A DNA stretch of 64,000 nucleotides from Tundrisphaera sp051175315. GTDB taxonomy: Bacteria; Planctomycetota; Planctomycetia; Isosphaerales; Isosphaeraceae. The DNA lies in assembly GCF_051175315.1 (NCBI RefSeq), contig NZ_CP195100.1:1612001-1676000 (forward strand). Reading direction: 5' to 3'. The position numbers were made by a program, and so were the translations under genes. Under the pieces are notes generated by a model, which saw nothing but the letters and a program-made list of their open reading frames with translations, did no database searches and was not told the origin of the DNA. Of this stretch, positions 1 through 8,415 are shown piece after piece; within the stretch, counting starts at the first letter, position 1; every line of letters begins with the position of its first letter.

Positions 1-447
1 GCCAACGACCGGAAGGTCATGGAGAAGACCGAGGGGGAGATCCTCGAGGCCATGGAGCGGGTCGACGAGAAGGCCGCCGCGCTCAAGGCCCTGGAACTCG
101 AACTCAAGAAGTTCTCCGACGAGGTGGACGCCTTCAAGGCCCAGCTTGAATCCGGGACCGAGGCGCAGCGGGTCCAGCTCGCCGAGCTGGAAAACGCGAT
201 CGTCGAGGCCGAGGCCATCATCCCCGAGGATCAGCGCGACCGCTACCGCCGCACCGTCAAGCAGCGCGGGGCCGATGCCCTGTCCGAGGTGGACGGCAGC
301 GCCTGCACAGGCTGCTTCACCACCGTGACGGCCCAGGGGATGAACGAGCTGATCAACGGCCACAACCTCATGTTCTGCATGACTTGCGGCCGGATCCTCT
401 ACCTGGCCGAAGAGGACCAGGCCAACACCCGGCGCACCGTCCGCTGA
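1..447 (+). CDS. Coiled-coil zinc-ribbon protein, 5' end missing
   Basis: The reading frame is open from base 1, so the gene starts outside the window; 148 residues are visible. The visible part begins with a long charged heptad-like region rich in Glu, Lys and Leu, typical of a coiled coil. It ends in a compact zinc ribbon with two CxxC pairs (CTGC and CMTC about 24 residues apart). This arrangement matches the C4-type zinc-ribbon family (CT398/YbgI-like, COG1579), whose role is poorly defined; nucleic-acid or protein binding is usually assumed. It converges with the exchanger gene, leaving 31 bp between the two stops. Confidence 0.8.
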   Translation, partial: ANDRKVMEKTEGEILEAMERVDEKAAALKALELELKKFSDEVDAFKAQLESGTEAQRVQLAELENAIVEAEAIIPEDQRDRYRRTVKQRGADALSEVDGSACTGCFTTVTAQGMNELINGHNLMFCMTCGRILYLAEEDQANTRRTVR

Positions 448-478
448 ACGGGACGCCGGGGTCGAGGACGGTGGGGGC

Positions 479-1627
479 TCAGCGATGCGGGACGGCGGAG
501 GAGGCGGCGGCCGGGGCCGTCCCCGCCGCATGCCCGGCCACCGAGTCCGGCAGGTAGAAGAAGGCCACGCCCAGGATCGCGTAGACCATCAGCAGCATGG
601 CCCCTTCCAGCCAGTGGGACTCGCCGTCCTCGGCCACCATCTTGGCGATCAGGACGGCGAGGATCACGGCCACCACCTCCAGGGTGGAGAAGATCAGGTC
701 CATGGGCGTGTCTCGGAGGTAGCTGGCGAACACCAGCACCGGCGCGACGAACAACGCCACCTGGAGGGCCGAGCCCAGGGCGATCCCCACGGCCAGATCC
801 ATCTGGTTCTTCATCGCCATCAGGATCGCCGTCGAGTGCTCGGCCGCGTTGCCGACGATCGCCACGATGATCACGCCCATGAAGACCGCGCCCAGGCCCA
901 GGGAGTGCGAGGTCTCCTCCACCGCGCCCACCAGGATCTCGCTCATCCAGGCCACGGTGAGGGTGGCCCCGAGCAGCGCCCCGGACGAGTGCCGGATCCC
1001 CCAGACCTTCTCGTCGATCTTGGCCAAGTCCTCGTTGGGGACGCCGCTCATCAGGTTCTTGTGCGTGCCCAGGCTGAAGATCAGGTTCAGGATGTAGGTG
1101 ATCACCAGGATCACGCATACCGCGATGCTCAACCGATGCTCCAGCCCCATCGCCCCCGGGCCGACCAGGTGGTGGAACATCGCCGGGATGATCAGGCCCA
1201 TGGTCGCCAGGACCAGCAGGGTCGACCCGGCCGCGGCCGCCGTCCGGTTGAATTGTTGGAACGGGAACTTGAGCCCGCCGGCGAGCAGGCTGGCCCCCAT
1301 CACGAGCAGAAGATTGCCGATGATGCTCCCGGTGAGCGACGCCTTGACCACGTCGTCCAACCCCCTGAACAGGGCGAACATGGCCAGGATCAATTCGGCG
1401 GCATTGCCGAAGGTGGCGTTCATCAGGCCGCCGATGGCCGGCCCCAGGCGGTGGGCGAGCTGTTCGGTGGCCCGACCCATCAGGCTGGCCAGGGGGATGA
1501 TGGCCACGCCGGCGGCCCCGAACCGGAGCACGGCGGGCCCCTGGAGCAAGGACGCGGCGATCGCCACCGGGACGGCGGCCAGGAGGATCCCCTCCCAGCC
1601 GAACTGGCGGGGATCGTACCAGCTCAT
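479..1627 (-). CDS. cax: Calcium/proton exchanger, CAX family
   Basis: An integral membrane cation antiporter with about eleven hydrophobic segments. It has the two CAX signature repeats: a first copy containing GNAAE (about residues 85-95) and a second containing VGNAAEHS (about residues 240-250), whose acidic residues bind Ca2+. The family exports Ca2+ in exchange for H+. I chose the ATG at 1627, giving 382 aa and starting MSWYDPRQ. The frame stays open to an ATG at 1714, but that would add 29 basic residues not typical of the family and would run into the thioredoxin promoter. The gene is divergent from trxA, which is about 200 bp away. Confidence 0.88.
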   Translation of the reverse strand: MSWYDPRQFGWEGILLAAVPVAIAASLLQGPAVLRFGAAGVAIIPLASLMGRATEQLAHRLGPAIGGLMNATFGNAAELILAMFALFRGLDDVVKASLTGSIIGNLLLVMGASLLAGGLKFPFQQFNRTAAAAGSTLLVLATMGLIIPAMFHHLVGPGAMGLEHRLSIAVCVILVITYILNLIFSLGTHKNLMSGVPNEDLAKIDEKVWGIRHSSGALLGATLTVAWMSEILVGAVEETSHSLGLGAVFMGVIIVAIVGNAAEHSTAILMAMKNQMDLAVGIALGSALQVALFVAPVLVFASYLRDTPMDLIFSTLEVVAVILAVLIAKMVAEDGESHWLEGAMLLMVYAILGVAFFYLPDSVAGHAAGTAPAAASSAVPHR

Positions 1628-1694
1628 CCGCGCCGGATGACCGTGCACGACCGATTCGCCAGGCACTTCCGCCGCGACGGGCTTTCGGGGTCGG

Positions 1695-1723
1695 TTGACT
1701 CTGTTTCGCGCCACTTATATGAT
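1695..1723 (+). promoter_or_regulatory. Sigma-70-type promoter for trxA-trpF
   Basis: A -35 box TTGACT (1695-1700), a 17-bp spacer and a -10 box TATGAT (1718-1723) fit the housekeeping consensus closely. Transcription would start near 1730, leaving a leader of about 94 nt before the thioredoxin ATG at 1824. Confidence 0.7.
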
Positions 1724-1823
1724 CTCCAGGGAACAAAAGGTCCCGTCGGGGCCCCAAAAACATCCTGTCGGAATACCACGCCCGGGCTCGTCAGACGAGT
1801 CGGCGGTTGCGAGGCTACCAAAC

Positions 1824-2156
1824 ATGGCCGGGAACGTGATCGAATTTACCGACGCCAACTGGGGGTCGGAAGTGCTGGAGTCCCAGGTTCCCGTGATGGT
1901 CGACTTCTGGGCCCCCTGGTGCGGCCCTTGCCGCCTGCTCGCCCCGACCATCGAGAAGCTCGCCGGCGAGCTGTCGGGCAAGGTCAAGATCGGCAAGATG
2001 AACACCGACGAGAACCAGGACACCCCGGGCGGCCTGCGGATCTCGGCCATCCCCACCGTCCTGATCTTCCAGGGCGGCAAGGAAGTCGATCGCCTGGTCG
2101 GCGTGAACACCGAGGCGAAGTTCAAGTCGGCCCTGTCCAAGCTGGGCGTGGCTTGA
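1824..2156 (+). CDS. trxA: Thioredoxin
   Basis: A 110-residue cytoplasmic thiol-disulfide oxidoreductase. The redox site is WAPWCGPC (Cys33 and Cys36), and the cis-proline loop follows in SAIPTV. Length and fold order match classical single-domain thioredoxin. The ATG at 1824 is chosen because a GAGG lies 9 nt upstream and the conserved family N terminus begins there; an in-frame upstream start at 1695 would coincide with the -35 box. The stop overlaps the trpF start (TTGA), so the two are probably translationally coupled. Confidence 0.95.
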   Translation: MAGNVIEFTDANWGSEVLESQVPVMVDFWAPWCGPCRLLAPTIEKLAGELSGKVKIGKMNTDENQDTPGGLRISAIPTVLIFQGGKEVDRLVGVNTEAKFKSALSKLGVA

Positions 2157-2833
2157 TCGACGTCCGCATCAAGGTTTGCGGCCTGAAAGATGTCCCCTCG
2201 GCCCTCTCCTGCGCCGAGGCGGGCGTCGATTGGATCGGCCTGAATTTCCACCCGCCGTCCCCGCGTTCCATCTCCTTGGAACGGGCGGCGGAGATCACCT
2301 CGGCGTTGCCCGAGCACGTCGAGGCGGTGGGCCTGTTCGTCGACCGCGACCCGGCCGCCATCGCGGCCGTGGCCGACGGGGCGGGGCTCGACCTGATCCA
2401 GTTGCACGGCCAGGAGCCCCCCGAGGATCTCCTGGCCCTGGCCCCCCGCCGGATCGTCCGGGCCTTTCGCCTGGGCGACCTCGCCTCGATCGACCGGATG
2501 GTCGCCTACCTGCGACGGGCCGAGGAACTCGGCCACCCTCCCGAGGCGATCCTGGTCGATGCCTACGTCCCGGGCCACCCGGGCGGGACCGGCCACTCGA
2601 TCGCCGCATCGTTGCTGGCCGACCTGCCGAGCCACCCCCGGCTGATCCTCGCCGGCGGGCTGTCGCCGGGCAACGTCGCCGAGCGCGTCGCCCTGGTCCG
2701 CCCCTGGATGGTCGATGTCGCCAGCGGGGTCGAATCGGCGCCGGGGCTGAAGGACTCCCGCCTGGTGAGTTCCTTCGTCGCTGCGGCCCGGCACGGGATC
2801 GCCGCCGGGGCAGATCGTCAAACCACTCCCTGA
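2153..2833 (+). CDS. trpF: Phosphoribosylanthranilate isomerase
   Basis: A TIM-barrel enzyme of tryptophan biosynthesis that converts N-(5-phosphoribosyl)anthranilate to the carboxyphenylamino-deoxyribulose phosphate. The N-terminal KVCGLKD motif holds the catalytic Cys, VDAYVPGHPGGTG carries the catalytic Asp and phosphate-binding glycines, and LAGGLSPGNV forms the second phosphate site. It is 226 aa, normal for the family. The start is inferred as the TTG at 2153, overlapping the trxA stop; no ATG precedes the conserved N terminus. No other trp genes are visible nearby. Confidence 0.92.
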   Translation: MIDVRIKVCGLKDVPSALSCAEAGVDWIGLNFHPPSPRSISLERAAEITSALPEHVEAVGLFVDRDPAAIAAVADGAGLDLIQLHGQEPPEDLLALAPRRIVRAFRLGDLASIDRMVAYLRRAEELGHPPEAILVDAYVPGHPGGTGHSIAASLLADLPSHPRLILAGGLSPGNVAERVALVRPWMVDVASGVESAPGLKDSRLVSSFVAAARHGIAAGADRQTTP

Positions 2834-2925
2834 ACTCCGGGCGTCATGGCGCATGGATCGCGTGACGGAGATCGGCGTGGATCATCCGCGTCCGATCGAT
2901 GCTCGAAGCTTCAGGAGATCTCCCC

Positions 2926-4266
<1,341 letters not shown>

Positions 4267-4483
4267 TTGCCCGACGGACCGGGGCGTCTGGTCGCGTTTC
4301 CTCGGGACATCGCGGGGTGCGGCTCACGCTCCGGTGATGGACACCGAGGGGGGCGGCCGGAACCCCGGGATTGCCCCGACGTGGGCCTGTCCGCTACGAT
4401 GCCAGATGTGGCGAGGCCGACCGCCTCGCCCCGAAGTCCCACTGCGGTTAACGACTTTCGCACCCGACGGACGACTTTGCTCC

Positions 4484-5782
4484 ATGCCCGACATCCGACC
4501 TTTTCGCGGCGTCCGTTACGACATGGCTCAGGTCGGGGCGTTGGCCGACGTGATCGCGCCCCCCTACGATGTCATCGATGCCACGCTCCAGGACGCCCTC
4601 TATCAGGCCAGCCCGTACAACATCGTCCGCCTGGAATTGAACCGCGAGGAGTCGGGCGACGGCCCGGAATCGAATCGGTACACCCGTGCCGCCCGATTCC
4701 TGAAGGAGTGGACGCGGGATGGCGTCCTTCGCGAAGACCCGCAGCCGGCCTATTACCTGTACCACCAGACGTTCGAGGTCGAGGGGCAGTCGTTCACCCG
4801 CAAGGGGTTCCTCGCCCGGGTGCGGCTGGAACCGTTCGGCTCCGGGAATATCTTCCCGCACGAACAGACCCTATCCGGCCCCAAGGCCGACCGGCTCGCC
4901 CTGTTCAACGCGACCAGGACCAACCTGAGCCCGATCTTCGGCCTCTACCCCGACCCGGACAATGAGATCCTCCGCTCGGCCGAGGCCAGCCTCCGCGACA
5001 AGACCCCCCTGGAAGCGACCGACCACCTCGGCGTGGTCAACCGCCTCTGGGAGATCCTCGACCCCGCGATGCACACGACCCTGCAAGGGTTGATGGCGGC
5101 CAAGCCGGTGTTCATCGCCGACGGGCACCACCGCTACGAGACCGGCCTGAAGTATCGCGACGACCTGATCGCGGCGGGGCAGCTCTCCGGGCCCGATGAC
5201 CCGGCCAACTTCTGCATGATGATGCTCGTGGGCATGAACGACCCGGGCCTGCTGATCCTGCCGACCCATCGGTTGGTCCGCGGGTTCCCCGGGCTCGACT
5301 CCCAGACGTTGTCCGCCAAGCTGGCCCCCGACTTCATCGTGACCCCCGCGGGCACCGGCGAGGAAGGTTGCCGCAACGCCTGGGAGACCATCGAGATCCT
5401 GGGCGAACAGGATACGCTGGCCTTCGGCACCGTCGCGGACGGGGCCTGGATCACCGCCAAGCTTCGCAACTCGAAGTCGATGGACGCCCTGGTCCCCGAC
5501 CACTCGCCCGAGTGGCGTTCCCTCGGCGTGAGCATCCTCCACGAGTTGGTCCTCAAGCACCTGCTCGGCTCGATCGGCGCGGCGTCCTGCACCTACGTCC
5601 ATCAGATCGACGAGGTGCTGGACAGCGTCTCGCGGCATGACTGCGACCTGGCCTGCCTGGTCCCGCCCGCCGGGATGGAGCACGTCGAGGCGATCGCCTC
5701 CAATCACGAGAAGATGCCGCCCAAGAGCACCTATTTCTATCCCAAGCTGGTGAGCGGCCTGGTGCTCAACCCGCTCCATTGA
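4484..5782 (+). CDS. DUF1015 family protein
   Basis: A 432-residue cytoplasmic protein of the COG4198/DUF1015 family. It begins with the family signature MPDIRPFRGVRYD, followed by VIAPPYDVI (residues 20-30). A central FIADGHHRYET motif contains the conserved His pair. Members are widespread in planctomycetes, chlamydiae and clostridia; their biochemical role is not established to my knowledge. The ATG at 4484 fits the conserved N terminus. The frame is open upstream to 4334, but that part does not resemble the family. Confidence 0.88.
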   Translation: MPDIRPFRGVRYDMAQVGALADVIAPPYDVIDATLQDALYQASPYNIVRLELNREESGDGPESNRYTRAARFLKEWTRDGVLREDPQPAYYLYHQTFEVEGQSFTRKGFLARVRLEPFGSGNIFPHEQTLSGPKADRLALFNATRTNLSPIFGLYPDPDNEILRSAEASLRDKTPLEATDHLGVVNRLWEILDPAMHTTLQGLMAAKPVFIADGHHRYETGLKYRDDLIAAGQLSGPDDPANFCMMMLVGMNDPGLLILPTHRLVRGFPGLDSQTLSAKLAPDFIVTPAGTGEEGCRNAWETIEILGEQDTLAFGTVADGAWITAKLRNSKSMDALVPDHSPEWRSLGVSILHELVLKHLLGSIGAASCTYVHQIDEVLDSVSRHDCDLACLVPPAGMEHVEAIASNHEKMPPKSTYFYPKLVSGLVLNPLH

Positions 5783-5812
5783 ACCGCGTCCAGCCCGGCT
5801 CGATGAGGTCTC

Positions 5813-6289
5813 ATGTTCGATAATCGGTGGGACAACTGGACCAGCGACTTCGCCGAATCGGTCGACTCCCGGCCGTTCTCGGGAGCGGTGCGCGAGTTCA
5901 TCCCGGACATCCTCTCGACGTTCGGCGATGCGGTGCGCGAGATCGATCGAGACTTTCCCGACGAGGTTTCTCACGGGACCTTCGCGAACGTGCTCGGTTC
6001 GACCATGACCCGGCTGAAGCTCGACGCGGAGGTCCGGGCCCAGGTGCCAGAGGTCATCGCCGCGTTCTTCGACCACCTCCAGGAAGCCGGGAAGCTCGGC
6101 GAAGGGTCGGACTGGGCCGCCCAGATCCGGGTGATCGGCAAGACGTTTCGCGAACGCATCAAGCCGGACGGCGGGGTCAAGGGCGTGACCATCCGCAAGC
6201 CGGCGAACGTTTCGCCGCTCGGCCGGAATGACCCGTGTCCCTGCGGGTCCGGCAAGAAGTTCAAGAAGTGCTGCGCCATCCGGGCCTGA
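5813..6289 (+). CDS. SEC-C motif protein
   Basis: A 158-residue protein with an acidic helical N-terminal two-thirds and a C-terminal SEC-C zinc-binding motif (GRNDPCPCGSGKKFKKCC, about residues 137-154), as found at the end of SecA. In such proteins the motif binds Zn2+ and can mediate contacts with SecB or ribosomes. The partner here is unknown. It follows the DUF1015 gene by 30 bp in the same direction and is closed by a strong hairpin terminator. Confidence 0.82.
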   Translation: MFDNRWDNWTSDFAESVDSRPFSGAVREFIPDILSTFGDAVREIDRDFPDEVSHGTFANVLGSTMTRLKLDAEVRAQVPEVIAAFFDHLQEAGKLGEGSDWAAQIRVIGKTFRERIKPDGGVKGVTIRKPANVSPLGRNDPCPCGSGKKFKKCCAIRA

Positions 6290-6321
6290 GCCCCAGTGTC
6301 AGGACGCGACCTTCGAAACGA

Positions 6322-6359
6322 AACCGGGGCGGATGGCCATCGAGCCCTCCGCCCCGGTT
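6322..6359. terminator. Bidirectional hairpin terminator
   Basis: A perfect 12-bp inverted repeat (6322-6333 with 6348-6359, arms AACCGGGGCGGA and TCCGCCCCGGTT) around a 14-nt loop. It is followed by T-rich sequence on the plus strand and, when read in reverse, on the minus strand. It lies between the stops of the convergent SEC-C and DUF1328 genes and probably serves both. Confidence 0.75.
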
Positions 6360-6386
6360 CGTTGTGTTTCCAGCCCGTGCTCAAGC

Positions 6387-6563
6387 CTAGACGGTTGGCC
6401 CGCCGGCGACGCGGCGGCCCGCCACGACGGCGATCACGAACAGGACCAGGAAGACCAGGGCGAAGAGCTTGGCGATGTCGGCGGAGACGTTGCTCAGGCC
6501 GTAGAAGCCCATGGCGCCGGCGATGATGGCGATGATCGCGAACGTGATGGCCCAGCGAAGCAT
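6387..6563 (-). CDS. DUF1328 small membrane protein (YtjA-like)
   Basis: A 58-residue, almost wholly hydrophobic protein starting MLRWAITFAIIAIIAGAMGF. It has two transmembrane helices separated by a short turn (YGLSNVSADIAK) and a basic C terminus. This is the DUF1328/YtjA family, small inner-membrane proteins often found among stress genes; no biochemical function is known. It lies 74 bp downstream of the CsbD-type gene on the same strand with no separate promoter that I can see, so I infer co-transcription from the sigma-54 site at 7128-7142. Confidence 0.85.
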   Translation of the reverse strand: MLRWAITFAIIAIIAGAMGFYGLSNVSADIAKLFALVFLVLFVIAVVAGRRVAGGPTV

Positions 6564-6637
6564 GGTTCAATCTCCCGATTGGCGGAAGGGAATGGGGATG
6601 GAAGCCCGGCCGGGCGGACGACCCGGCCGGTGGGGGT

Positions 6638-7060
6638 TCAGCGGGAGCGGAGCGACAGGCCGACGATCAGGCCGGCCACGATCCCGACGCCGAAGGCCGT
6701 CGCCAATGCCTGCGACGGGTTGTGGCGGACGATGTCCTGGGCCGATTCGAGGCGCTCGCGGGCCTGCTCCGAGACGTTGCCGTAGCGGTCGCGGAACCGA
6801 TCGCCGGCCTGCTGGGCCAGGTTGGAGACCTTCTCGGCGGCCCCGGCCAGCGCGGAGCTTCCGCCGGAGGTCAGTTCGGTGAGGAACTTCTCGACGGCTT
6901 CGCGCCCTTCGCCGGTCTTCTGCTGGATCTTGCCGACCAGCTGATCGATGTTGCCGTTGTGGATCTGGAGGTCATCCTCGGTCAGCTGACCCCACTTCTC
7001 CTTCACCTTCCCCTGGAGATTGTTCCACTGTCCCTGCAGTTCCTGAGCGTTGATGGCCAT
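6638..7060 (-). CDS. CsbD-family protein with YqjD-like membrane anchor
   Basis: A 140-residue two-part protein. Residues 1-60 match the CsbD stress-protein fold (MAINAQELQGQWNNLQGKVK, then KWGQLTEDDL and LVGKIQQKTGEGREAVE). A helical linker follows. The last 30 residues (PSQALATAFGVGIVAGLIVG) form a glycine-rich transmembrane anchor like E. coli YqjD/ElaB. CsbD proteins are general-stress proteins of unknown mechanism; the fused anchor would tether this one to the inner membrane. The start at 7060 has GGGGAG about 11 nt upstream. A near-perfect sigma-54 promoter lies 68 bp upstream of the start codon. Confidence 0.87.
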   Translation of the reverse strand: MAINAQELQGQWNNLQGKVKEKWGQLTEDDLQIHNGNIDQLVGKIQQKTGEGREAVEKFLTELTSGGSSALAGAAEKVSNLAQQAGDRFRDRYGNVSEQARERLESAQDIVRHNPSQALATAFGVGIVAGLIVGLSLRSR

Positions 7061-7127
7061 CGTCGTCGCACTCCCCGGAGGCACCTGACGTCCAATCGGA
7101 TGATTGGTCTCTGCCAGTCGGGAAATC

Positions 7128-7142
7128 GCAAGACCAGTGCCA
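7128..7142 (-). promoter_or_regulatory. Sigma-54 promoter for the CsbD-DUF1328 unit
   Basis: Read on the minus strand the site is TGGCACT-GGTC-TTGC, matching the -24/-12 consensus TGGCACG-N4-TTGC at all positions but one. The GG and GC elements are exactly 10 bp apart. The C of the -12 GC is 68 bp before the CsbD start codon. Confidence 0.82.
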
Positions 7143-7185
7143 ATCGCCGTACCCCTCCCGATTTCTCGTCGGTTTCGAAACAAAA

Positions 7186-7212
7186 ACACCCCCCGATGGA
7201 ATCGGGGGGTGT
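7186..7212 (-). terminator. Rho-independent terminator of the lipoprotein gene
   Basis: A 12-bp perfect stem (7186-7197 with 7201-7212, C6/G6 core) and a 3-nt loop. Read on the minus strand it is followed by TTTTTG. It lies 27 bp beyond the stop of the lipoprotein gene at 7239 and insulates that gene from the CsbD promoter downstream. Confidence 0.85.
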
Positions 7213-7238
7213 CCGTGAATCTGGCGAGTGATGCCGGA

Positions 7239-7499
7239 TTACTTGGGGGCTTCCGGGGTCGGGGTGGCGTCCGGGGCCGGGGTGGCGGGGGTCGTGGCCG
7301 GGGCCGGCTCGGTCGTGGCCGGGGCGGGGGCCGCGCCCTTGTCCGTCTCCACCGTGTGTTCCTTGGTTTCGGTCGTCTTGGTCCCGTCCGGGCTGGTGAC
7401 GGTCGTCTGCGTCTCAACGCCGGCCTTTTCGCCTTCGCAGCCGACCATGCCGAACGAGGAAGCGCCGATGATGAGGGCCGAGGCCAGGTACCGCTTCAT
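7239..7499 (-). CDS. Small lipoprotein with Pro/Ala/Thr-rich tail
   Basis: An 86-residue protein with a signal peptide MKRYLASALIIGASSFGMVGC ending in a lipobox-like GMVGC (Cys21 would be lipidated), so it is a predicted envelope lipoprotein. The next 35 residues are Thr/Glu/Lys-rich, and the last 35 are a low-complexity Ala-Pro-Thr stretch, probably a flexible periplasmic spacer. I do not recognise a specific family. The start at 7499 is set by the signal peptide. A sigma-54 promoter lies 90 bp upstream and a strong terminator follows. Confidence 0.8.
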   Translation of the reverse strand: MKRYLASALIIGASSFGMVGCEGEKAGVETQTTVTSPDGTKTTETKEHTVETDKGAAPAPATTEPAPATTPATPAPDATPTPEAPK

Positions 7500-7588
7500 G
7501 ACAAACCCTTCGGTTGAAGTCTCTGACAGCTTCGAGACGCCACCCCGATGGGGACGCCCGAAGCCGACTGTGTCAGGATACTCCAGGA

Positions 7589-7603
7589 GCAACCACGATG
7601 CCA
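7589..7603 (-). promoter_or_regulatory. Sigma-54 promoter for the lipoprotein gene
   Basis: On the minus strand the site is TGGCATC-GTGG-TTGC followed by T. It has exact GG and GC elements with 10-bp spacing and matches the consensus except at two inner positions. It is 90 bp before the lipoprotein start and about 100 bp back-to-back with the plus-strand site at 7703-7717. Confidence 0.78.
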
Positions 7604-7702
7604 GACATTCGATTGCCGTTTAACCCTCCGATGGGCGGCTCGCATGGCCTGGGGGGTTCCTGGATCCAAGCATCTCGATGCCCATTCTGGGTTCGGCCCC
7701 GG

Positions 7703-7717
7703 CGGCATGGGGGTTGC
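7703..7717 (+). promoter_or_regulatory. Sigma-54 promoter for the gene at 7799
   Basis: The site is CGGCATG-GGGG-TTGC followed by T. GG (7704-7705) and GC (7716-7717) are separated by 10 bp. It differs from TGGCACG only at the first and sixth positions. It sits 82 bp before the ATG at 7799. Confidence 0.75.
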
Positions 7718-7798
7718 TTTCGAATTCCCCACGACGCCCAGGCCCGACGGATGGCCTGAGCCCCGGATCGAACCACCCGCTATCTCGGAGTAGCCACC

Positions 7799-8233
7799 AT
7801 GTCGAGCGGTAATAAGAAGGGCGAGTCCCACCAGAATCCCGGTCAGAATGGCGGCGCGGCTTCGGGAGCCCGCGAGAAGGTCCAGCAAGTCGGCCAGCAG
7901 GTCCAGCAGGGCCTCGAACAGGCCTCCGGACGGCTCCGCGAGGGCTATGATTCGGCCCGCGAGAACGCCCTGCATGGCTATCGCCGGGCGGAAGGCTCGG
8001 TGGCCCGCAACCCGACCTCCTCGGTGCTCATCGGCTTCGGCATCGGGTTCGGCCTCGGGTTGGTGCTCACCTCGATGTTCTCCAGGCGCGAGGAGACCTG
8101 GGCCGAGAAGTACCTGCCCGAGTCGCTCCAGGATGTCCCCGACCGCTACAAGAGCCTGGTCGCTTCGCTGCGGGGCGTGCCCGACTCGGTGAAGAACAAC
8201 CTCCCGTATTCGATCTCGAAGCACCTGGGTTGA
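7799..8233 (+). CDS. YqjD-like membrane-anchored protein with C-terminal extension
   Basis: A 144-residue protein. Residues 1-25 are polar, and residues 25-70 are an amphipathic Gln/Glu/Arg-rich helix (VQQVGQQVQQGLEQASGRLR). Residues 73-98 form a glycine-zipper transmembrane segment (NPTSSVLIGFGIGFGLGLVL) resembling the YqjD/ElaB anchor. A soluble tail of about 45 residues follows, which typical YqjD proteins lack. I infer inner-membrane tethering; in E. coli YqjD binds ribosomes in stationary phase, but that activity is not shown here. The GGAG 8 nt before the ATG supports the start. A sigma-54 promoter lies upstream and a hairpin terminator downstream. Confidence 0.75.
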   Translation: MSSGNKKGESHQNPGQNGGAASGAREKVQQVGQQVQQGLEQASGRLREGYDSARENALHGYRRAEGSVARNPTSSVLIGFGIGFGLGLVLTSMFSRREETWAEKYLPESLQDVPDRYKSLVASLRGVPDSVKNNLPYSISKHLG

Positions 8234-8272
8234 CCCGCGGGATGGGCTGCTCGCGGCCAAAAAAATCCTGGG

Positions 8273-8299
8273 GCCGCCCCGATCGCCGGGGCGGCCCTG
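8273..8299 (+). terminator. Hairpin terminator after the gene at 7799
   Basis: An 11-bp perfect stem (GGGCCGCCCCG at 8273-8283, complement at 8289-8299) with a 5-nt loop, followed by TGTCCTTTT. An A7 run just before the stem means it could also work in the reverse direction. Confidence 0.72.
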
Positions 8300-8415
8300 T
8301 CCTTTTCGAACGGGCGGTTGCGTAGCCCTCCGGGGCGCAGAACAATGGTCGGGGCCGACCCGGCCCTCTCCCGGGGCTGATGACCTTCTTTGGCCATCGT
8401 GACAGGTGGTGTGGC

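Noticed and set aside
1715..2854. Long minus-strand frame opposite trxA and trpF
   Set aside because: It covers two well-recognised plus-strand genes and their promoter and shows no protein features of its own.
2834..2925. Possible SAH riboswitch before ahcY
   Set aside because: The leader is under 100 nt and I could not find the conserved core or paired regions of the known SAH-responsive motifs.
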